Shown piece after piece: positions 60,101 to 64,000 of a stretch of DNA of 64,000 nucleotides. The position numbers were made by a program, and so were the translations under genes. Each line of letters begins with the position of its first letter. Positions within the stretch are counted from its first letter, which is position 1. The notes under the pieces are model-generated. The model searched no databases, was not told the DNA's origin, and was given only the letters and a program-made list of their open reading frames with translations. The stretch comes from Paenibacillus_AR sp051594765 (GTDB lineage: Bacteria; Bacillota; Bacilli; Paenibacillales; NBRC-103111). The stretch spans positions 1 through 64,000 of the forward strand of contig NZ_JBPPGJ010000015.1 of the NCBI RefSeq assembly GCF_051594765.1, read 5' to 3'.

Positions 60101-60869
60101 ATGCATCGAACCAGTATTTCAATTCCCGGTTCTCAAAGTCTATGCTGACCGTTCCGGAATCCCCTATATCTCCAGGAGGGATATAGGAATCATCAACATC
60201 CATCATTTTTTGATACGTTGGGAGAAGGTATGTTAATTTTTCTACTGGGAAACTATACCCACCCCCATCCAAATACAAGGGAAGGTCTCCAGTCTTGTGT
60301 GTCCGCCCCTCATAGCCAACAGCATAAGGCGCAGAGTCAAATTGTAAATTGGTTGGGAAAGGACTCCCGGTTGGTTGTTTGATGAACCTTGCACTAGCTT
60401 GGGGTTTATCAAAGACCCCATCCGTTCGAAAATAGTGTCTGTACCCATCCAAGTCGTACATCCACACTCTTGTATTCGTCGGGTCGCGAAACCATTTGAA
60501 TAAACCGTCAATTTGAGTGATGCTGCCATCTAACGGTATTTCCACACCAGAAATATTTCCGAGCGAATATGTGTCCGATTCCGTTTTGGACAACTTTTTA
60601 ATTTCTTCTTTGGTAGCTGATTTCCGAAGAATGACTTTCGTAACCTTTTTACCTGGATCGGGCGTAACGCTTACATCTCCATAATATTGGGTTGCATTAT
60701 TGGAAAAGGCGTAGTAGCTACCCTCTAACACAACGGAGCTCATTTGCACATTCCCCAATACCTTTTCTTCAGCTTGAACCACGTTACTAGGGATAAATAC
60801 ATATACCACGATGACAGATACAAGCAATAATAAAGCGATTAGGGAGATTCGCTTTCGGTTGTATTTCAT
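54138..60869 (-). CDS. Giant exported protein with PKD/FN3-like repeats, function unknown
   Basis: 2,243 residues. An N-terminal hydrophobic segment (ISLIALLLLVSVIVVYVFI) ends in VQA, a plausible signal peptidase site. A unique N-domain runs to about residue 303, followed by a Pro/Ser/Thr linker (304-327). Several Ig/PKD-like domains follow (for example ARFEFEHPVVSFGDS and TTADMGTHYVEVSATDRCGN). A large middle region has propeller-like blocks and an aspartate-rich LDTDGDGEDWNDN. A jelly-roll-like domain (GAGITFREQDNRNFYQAELA) precedes three repeats built on IRWSQSDPDP, then a PKD domain (STSTDPDGNPLTYEWSLESP). No catalytic motif is seen. It begins one base after the SLH gene stop, so it is translationally coupled and probably acts with that cell-wall-bound protein. 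Confidence 0.8.
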   Translation of the reverse strand: MKYNRKRISLIALLLLVSVIVVYVFIPSNVVQAEEKVLGNVQMSSVVLEGSYYAFSNNATQYYGDVSVTPDPGKKVTKVILRKSATKEEIKKLSKTESDTYSLGNISGVEIPLDGSITQIDGLFKWFRDPTNTRVWMYDLDGYRHYFRTDGVFDKPQASARFIKQPTGSPFPTNLQFDSAPYAVGYEGRTHKTGDLPLYLDGGGYSFPVEKLTYLLPTYQKMMDVDDSYIPPGDIGDSGTVSIDFENRELKYWFDAFYRVEPRKQEPYSGGSGLVNSYYSAWEVKLQSRVYQYDQMEIVYYQEPTASSPSPSASSSPTPTPAPTEQPEKVIARFEFEHPVVSFGDSNLAKPIGSSVSGGNGCTLKEYIWTISQNGHTTTVTNNGTVSIGGLPSWPKWLTTGTVTVKLKVVSTCGGTATDGPKTYEIVSPPTCGPSNRAPVFTAGFVNHGNSGAMKRLDSAFPGDWLDVQIIQESLDDPPTPYDPDGDSYYYMWDWEGAAARDPWLKKYYTDYQPWVNDNRFSFPFSMILTTADMGTHYVEVSATDRCGNSNTVRAGISVIAPNPVPIITLPPKVVEGRPFTPDISGTNSYSPKGYTISGYDWYGTKLPVYPTAGAYPIKLDVTDSMGLRSLSPATATLNVLPDLPPLADATLPSKGLRGVPMNMKDTSYSPDGDILVERSDTVICDTNFNGSFADDPATTLTRDSDGNMVFTPDKLAHCVLKVYAKEDWGKSASKEIPFDIVNRQPDNQIDVKGENPLPPVVDGIQYSMADLLTDSNRFRVEDTLQTSRLPGLFYDATEQALGAPDRQTQLYNIPTNGTFTISNTGFDTKVPWHMGHKGKYIPMQTRAGKNFWYFFEADSNSNYAPYGMLLHLFDARINTARTYNPQTSQQWSYYVKVNPGADMLWVRKVSHPNQCNYDYTKCPQLGYVVDELYKVSSLVGGNDSPYYQSPYTRWSGYSVPGQYAAYWIPTNPPPAGWIEPAHLVKPDGPLPTWNLNNSGSKSYTPETLPSFRDKQGNSYGFSCTSRQEASGWDDDGNPYIFTVYSCNLQKISPAGDILWTGSKVYTNKAQSSNSVDYHAAPKLDVVYVTQDNSKIITNDGIYDNVTGAYIGQIPYSDFSFYDGAPGWCIGCTGPRLDYGYGSSTWRPIFQKQYQDVIYYTALTPTQIPWSDSSYTKYTNHHILYNIRTGQTLLDVTSGSSNSRNNVNDTTTGEMTADGKLLIPFPSYVVEQQPSQWGPYNVLASRHEVRVYDMVTGAQLMTTGPQATGLGPLCNNYNNGGRTQIVLTGDGEGYLWYGSLDTDGDGEDWNDNCYGIRKFSFSGSSTSGNRYTYGNIVDQSTDLENGSLYVSVRYTDTTFGNEVGAGITFREQDNRNFYQAELAPEGVVLSKTVDGVRTQLAKEVFPLPAGKYSELKVKLLRNHIVVSVNGVPMIDVYDSQFASGKYGIFANAPNLYMKHYHVEKFAGSSTMLDNVVLVDAPIQYSVRFTDPDNDPAIPQLGTWTFTNLEPQKFLDAGDGKSDTAAANSYENRVVNTPFASIHKVGIFRVSFSEPDDPAPTDQRYPDPAYEDFRLYADPDTKLVAVHRRPVSLFTAWQKEDHTIGYADQSYDPDRWLSETRYSVEKPEFAMNRGIYRYLYSYTTPSGNTLSGKLARPSETGTYTLRQAVADEYGAWSEWYERDIYVEVLPPNGPPAAVLTYPNGTYIQPAATTTHTPTIRWSQSDPDPGTTFTQVRITVKEEWGTVLIDRTVQQNTAAPTGEWTVDTALPGARKLQVQVMVQDDGNAWSPWSNTGWMTINDKPSVAITDPLGTEAVPAVIQSDRRPVISWYQTDPDRLHFNKYYLEIIRPDGTMVWNSGWDAYQNSTSYWNGCRIPVDLPTGEVLGVRMKVTDHDDAMWSDWSRTEWFRINLPPWAEIASPRGTFYDPALTSQTPLIRWSQQDPDPNTVFTARQIRIRQADETLIWQSPVLVKSTTEPEDEHQIADPFPAGMKLQIEVKVWDQDGAESPWSAPQWILTNRPPLASFQWLPQPVWEGDMVRITSTSTDPDGNPLTYEWSLESPDGDVLHGSGPEWLGRFSLPGDYRVRLRVSDGLLTDEAVRTIHAAPLTIRSEVNHTSEWLRRHQELGHQTETVPKDFYSGERLLVQTTAAPAPVREARAWLEEESMDGGLIRIDAVLLQAGTDPVYTGELYDERLGSLTERLPNGTCTVHFLLIYANGVEKREDVPITIIGSVHQSVQVHRVQ

Positions 60870-60870
60870 C

Positions 60871-62181
60871 CTATCTCACCAATGATGCATCCTTAGTCAA
60901 TGTATAATTTGCGACAGTGACTGGTTTTTGCCCATAATCCTCAAAGCGGTGATAACCAATGTTAAAAGAATTTATAAACGTGCTCCTTACTACTTCTTTC
61001 GGTAATAGTTTTCCTTTCCTGTAAACAAACTCCTTATTACTGGTCCCCGAAGGTATTGAGAAGGCAATTTCACTTTTCCCATTTCTGGTGAAGTTAATAG
61101 CTGAGCTGCTATGCAAAACATTGTCAACTACCATGTTATTTGAGTCATAATAAAAGCTGGTGGATGCCTCCATATATCCATGTCTGCTTAATGTTTCTAC
61201 CCCGCTATAATCCCTTACAAAGATGTGATTCACCGTAACGATCGCGTATGCGCCTCCTGGAATAGGAAGTCGCTCCTCTCTGTTTTTTCCAAATATTGAT
61301 ACTTCATTGCCTGCCAAGAGATGCCGATATGGATCGTTGCTATCGTCCGTGTCGATGACGAAGGGGCCCTCGGACCAGTGTTGAACGTCGCCATTTTCGA
61401 CCTCTGAATGAGCCAAACTTGGATTGAACCGATTCTCAGGCCGGGTCTTTTGCACATCAATATATATCCCATCCAACATCGATTCGAGATTCGTCCCATG
61501 CCACAGCACCTCCGCCCGGCTCACAGCGTATTTGTCTGCTGGCAAACTCTTCCCGGCCTTTACGTCCAAGACCCTCTCGATGATCGTCACCGCTTGCGCC
61601 CGGGTAGTGGTCCCCCCCTCGTCCAGCGTTCCTGTCTCATCGGTGCCCTTGATTAATCCCTTCTGCGTGGCCAAGTACATCCATTTCTTGTCCTCGCTGT
61701 TCTTCTCCCCCGCAGCTCTAGCGGCCATGCGTGCCATCTCGGATCGGGTCATGGGCGTCTTCCAATCACCAGAGGTGAAGTCGCTCCATGCGTGTATTTC
61801 CGAAGTCACAGCCGCATTCACATAGGGCACATACCAATCGGACCCTGAGGCAGAACCGACTACGGGTATTTTCAAGGCACCGATCACCAGCTTGGTGAAC
61901 TCGGCCCGGGTGACCTCCGCTTCCGGCCGGAAGGTACCGTCCTCATAGCCGTTCACATACCCTTTCTCTACAGCGAGTCTTATGGCGGATTCTGCCCAAT
62001 GTCCCTCCGTGTCCCGGAAGGCCGGTTTGCCGGCAACCGCCCACTTGTCCGTATCGCCGGTGTTCATCTTGATCCGCTCTGCATCCCCTGCATTCCCCTG
62101 GGCCCAGGCCCATCCCATTCCCCCAAAGCCGACGCCTAAGACTAATAGAATTCCGATCGCACTTTTCGTCCACATGTTCAT
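60871..62181 (-). CDS. S-layer homology (SLH) domain protein
   Basis: A 436-residue exported protein. The signal peptide has a hydrophobic IGILLVLGVGFGGMGWAWA with cleavage near WAQ. Three SLH modules lie at about residues 55-210: DTEGHWAESAIRLAVEKGYV with GTFRPEAEVTRAEFTKLVIG, then AWSDF and PMTRSEMARMAARA, then GTTTRAQAVTIIERVL. SLH modules bind pyruvylated wall polysaccharide. The C-terminal 220 residues (VLWHGTNLESMLDGIYIDVQ and onward) match no domain I recognise. AGGAGG lies 12 bases before the ATG. First gene of an operon with the giant protein. Confidence 0.88.
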   Translation of the reverse strand: MNMWTKSAIGILLVLGVGFGGMGWAWAQGNAGDAERIKMNTGDTDKWAVAGKPAFRDTEGHWAESAIRLAVEKGYVNGYEDGTFRPEAEVTRAEFTKLVIGALKIPVVGSASGSDWYVPYVNAAVTSEIHAWSDFTSGDWKTPMTRSEMARMAARAAGEKNSEDKKWMYLATQKGLIKGTDETGTLDEGGTTTRAQAVTIIERVLDVKAGKSLPADKYAVSRAEVLWHGTNLESMLDGIYIDVQKTRPENRFNPSLAHSEVENGDVQHWSEGPFVIDTDDSNDPYRHLLAGNEVSIFGKNREERLPIPGGAYAIVTVNHIFVRDYSGVETLSRHGYMEASTSFYYDSNNMVVDNVLHSSSAINFTRNGKSEIAFSIPSGTSNKEFVYRKGKLLPKEVVRSTFINSFNIGYHRFEDYGQKPVTVANYTLTKDASLVR

Positions 62182-62325
62182 CCTTGTATGTATCCTCCTA
62201 CAATGGGCAGAATGGCTGCCATGAATATACTCTTCTCTATTACAGACGCCGGAAGATCTTGGATCATTCGCTCAAACCGAATGTCGTTACCCCCTATCGA
62301 CAATTTTCCAGAGGCCATATAGCGA

Positions 62326-62363
62326 ATTATGCAGGAAATGCAATAATTTGTCAGTGACAAATT
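62326..62363 (-). promoter_or_regulatory. Candidate promoter and operator of the SLH operon
   Basis: CTGACA (62349-62354), a 17-base spacer and CATAAT (62326-62331) on the minus strand. A perfect 8-3-8 palindrome AATTTGTC-AGT-GACAAATT (62345-62363) overlaps the -35. The implied leader is about 140 nt. Confidence 0.45.
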
Positions 62364-62443
62364 CCATCCCGTCTCCGATTTCATAAAGTCGCAGCCACCG
62401 ACATCGCCGATTGATTCCATTAAACCAATAAGGGGGTGTTACT

Positions 62444-62611
62444 ATGGTGCCAAAAGAAGCTCTGAAAAAGAGTCAATCGGATTGTGCTGCTGTCAAAACC
62501 TGCTTTTCTCGCCCCCTCCCATATCTTCCATCTGATCAACGGCATATTTGCCTTTTGTTCATTATTTTCCCTTCATCGGACTCGATGAAAGGCATTTATG
62601 CCTTTGGTTGA
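62444..62611 (+). CDS. Possible 55-residue ORF with a strong ribosome site
   Basis: AAGGGGGTG lies about 7 bases before an ATG opening 55 codons (MVPKEALKKSQSDCAAVKTC and onward, ending GIYAFG). The second half runs through copies 1 and 2 of the palindromic repeat, which argues against a conserved protein. No homologue is recognised. It could be a leader peptide or a chance frame. Confidence 0.25.
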   Translation: MVPKEALKKSQSDCAAVKTCFSRPLPYLPSDQRHICLLFIIFPSSDSMKGIYAFG

Positions 62612-62794
62612 AATTGATATGCCCCTTATTCCACTCTACCGCGTAACAGGCGGCATATGGGCCTTTGATCTCAGATTTTGTATGTGACCCGAGCAACCAG
62701 CGGCATTTATGCCTTTGGTTTGTGTTAACCGAACACACCAAGCGATCCGTGGTTTTTTTGTGACCCGGGCAACCACCGGCATGTATGCCTTTGG
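62540..62794. repeat. Palindromic spaced repeat array, locus B (5 copies)
   Basis: Five copies of (A/C)GGCATNTNTGCCTTTGG start at 62540, 62590, 62651, 62701 and 62777. Intervals are 50, 61, 50 and 76 bp. The last two copies also share the preceding 17 bases (TGTGACCCG(A/G)GCAACCA). The first 75 bp resemble locus A. The array lies between divergent genes. Confidence 0.8.
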
Positions 62795-62810
62795 CCTATG
62801 CTTACCGCAC

Positions 62811-62852
62811 AAAAAAGCCCCGAAACCACAGCACTCAGCTGCAGTCCGGGGC
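62811..62852 (-). terminator. Minus-strand terminator-like hairpin
   Basis: On the minus strand GCCCCG pairs with CGGGGC across a GC-rich loop, followed by TTTTTTGTG. No gene on that strand precedes it, so it may stop antisense transcription from the topB region. Confidence 0.5.
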
Positions 62853-63024
62853 GGTTCTTCCGCACACGTACACGAGAATCATCATCCAGTCTTTCCATAC
62901 CCTTCCACTATAACCGGGAACCGCCCATTTGGCAACCCCTTGGATCCATCCGCTTTTCTTTTCCCGCCGGATTCCTTACAATGGGGACATTATATGCGAA
63001 GCTGCAAAGGAGAGGCCTTTTTAC

Positions 63025-64000
63025 GTGAAAACTCTAGTCTTAGCCGAAAAACCAAGCGTCGCCAAGGACCTGGCTCGGGTGCTGGGCGCCAATCAGAAGC
63101 ATAAGAGCCATATGGAAGGCCCCGAATACGTGGTAACCTGGGCGCTGGGCCATCTCGTCGAGCTGGCTGAGCCCGAAGATTACAACCCATCCTACAAAAC
63201 CTGGAATCTGGAGGATCTCCCCATCCTGCCGGACCGTATGAAGCTGAAGGTCATTCGCGAGACCTCCCACCAATTCAAGGCCATCGAGCAGCTGTGCAAA
63301 CGCCCGGACCTATCTGAACTGATCATCGCCACCGACGCCGGGCGGGAGGGCGAGCTCGTGGCCCGCTGGATCATGGAGCTGGTCCGCTGGCGCAAGCCCT
63401 TCAAGCGCCTGTGGATCTCGTCGCAGACCGATCAGGCCATCCGCGAGGGCTTCGCCAAGCTGAAGCCGGGCCAGGACTACAACCGGCTCTACCAGTCGGC
63501 GGTATGCCGGGCGGAAGCGGATTGGCTGATCGGGCTGAACGTCACCCGGGCGCTGACCAGCAAATACAACGCTCAGCTCGCCGCCGGGCGGGTACAGACC
63601 CCGACCCTTGGGCTTATCAGCGCCCGGGAGCAGGACATCCGCTCCTTCCGCCCGGTGGATTATTGGCTGCTCCAGGCTGACCTGGGCTCCTTCCAAGCCC
63701 TATGGAGACACACCTCCACAGGCGAGCAGCGTCTCTTCGACCGCTCTCAAGCGGAGCTGCTGCTGGCCAAGATCCGCAGCAAGCCGGCCCAGGTCCAGCA
63801 GCTGAAGCGCACAGAGAAGACCATTCCGCAGCCTCTGGCATATGACCTGACGGAGCTGCAGCGGGATGCCAACAAGCGCTTCGGCTTCTCCGCCAAGACG
63901 ACTTCCGGGCTGCTGCAGCGCCTCTACGAGCAGCACAAGCTGGTGACATACCCGAGGACGGACTCCCGGTACTTAACCCACGATATGGTGCCCACTCTGA
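63025..64000 (+). CDS. topB: DNA topoisomerase III, 5' part (runs off the window)
   Basis: The first 325 codons of a type IA topoisomerase. The TOPRIM domain begins at the N-terminus (MKTLVLAEKPSVAKDLARVL) with the acidic IIATDAGREGELVAR. The DNA-gate region follows (AEADWLIGLNVTRALT, AAGRVQTPTLGLI). The active-site Tyr lies in LVTYPRTDSRYL, close to the window end. The LAEKPSVAKD start and RTDSRYL are characteristic of TopB rather than TopA. The start is GTG, with AAAGGAG about 12 bases upstream. The C-terminal part is out of view. Confidence 0.95.
   Translation, partial: MKTLVLAEKPSVAKDLARVLGANQKHKSHMEGPEYVVTWALGHLVELAEPEDYNPSYKTWNLEDLPILPDRMKLKVIRETSHQFKAIEQLCKRPDLSELIIATDAGREGELVARWIMELVRWRKPFKRLWISSQTDQAIREGFAKLKPGQDYNRLYQSAVCRAEADWLIGLNVTRALTSKYNAQLAAGRVQTPTLGLISAREQDIRSFRPVDYWLLQADLGSFQALWRHTSTGEQRLFDRSQAELLLAKIRSKPAQVQQLKRTEKTIPQPLAYDLTELQRDANKRFGFSAKTTSGLLQRLYEQHKLVTYPRTDSRYLTHDMVPTL

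Noticed and set aside
62853..63024. Minus-strand ORF through the terminator-like hairpin upstream of topB
   Set aside because: The nearest ATG has GGAAGGG only 2 bases away, the frame runs through the hairpin and repeats, and nothing supports a protein.

Overview
The window looks like chromosome from a high-GC, spore-forming Bacillota, most likely Paenibacillaceae. The signs are strong GGAGG ribosome sites, TTG/GTG starts, copper-amine-oxidase-like stalk domains, SLH domains, a CotF-type coat protein, a YtpB-type terpene synthase, T-box and Mn riboswitches and Zur operators. The genus is inferred from gene content only. No tRNA, rRNA or CRISPR array was seen.

Layout. 1-1.8 kb: the end of an IS256-type element, a decayed IS1595-type transposase and a 9-bp simple repeat. 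1.8-9.7 kb: pfkA, ytpB with an overlapping conserved unknown, a MATE-like flippase, an MFS-CYTH pair, a cold-shock gene and a methyltransferase. 9.7-11.5 kb: a Mn riboswitch followed by two terminators and a TerC-type exporter, then a repeat-rich low-complexity protein. 11.5-23.6 kb: a ThDP enzyme, oligoendopeptidase F with a possible lipoprotein isoform, a stalk/beta-propeller protein, a GAF-HD-GYP phosphodiesterase, a FAH-family enzyme, a polysaccharide deacetylase, a CapA-like protein and a CotF-like protein. 23.7-28.6 kb: two MFS transporters around an AraC regulator, then a solute-binding lipoprotein.

29-36 kb is a translation and metal-stress block. A threonyl-tRNA synthetase paralogue without TGS domain or editing-site motifs lies behind three tandem T-boxes. 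Next to it a COG0523 GTPase, a permease and a TIGR03943-type protein form an operon divergent from znuA, and each side has its own Zur box. 36-39.5 kb: an isopropylmalate/Re-citrate-synthase-like enzyme, then an ECF sigma factor with a recognisable ECF promoter and an unusual membrane partner.

39.6-47.6 kb is a polymorphic-toxin locus. A secreted FN3/PPC/RHS protein of about 2,600 residues is split by one frameshift. Its AT-rich tip carries a metallopeptidase-like HEEYGH motif, and a 68-residue four-cysteine ORF overlaps its end and is a candidate immunity gene. 47.8-54 kb: YcxB-like, SGNH hydrolase, O-methyltransferase, RlmL-type methyltransferase, FusB-type EF-G-binding protein, TatD-like, stalk protein, and a WYL-like small gene with a LexA-like box. 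54.1-62.2 kb: a two-gene operon of an SLH protein and a 2,243-residue exported PKD/FN3-like protein. 63 kb to the end: the 5' part of topB.

The most unusual structure is a short palindromic repeat (core GGCAT-TT-ATGCC then TTTGG). It occurs four times at 28.7-28.9 kb and five times at 62.5-62.8 kb, with the same 50/61/50-bp spacing in both unrelated intergenic regions.
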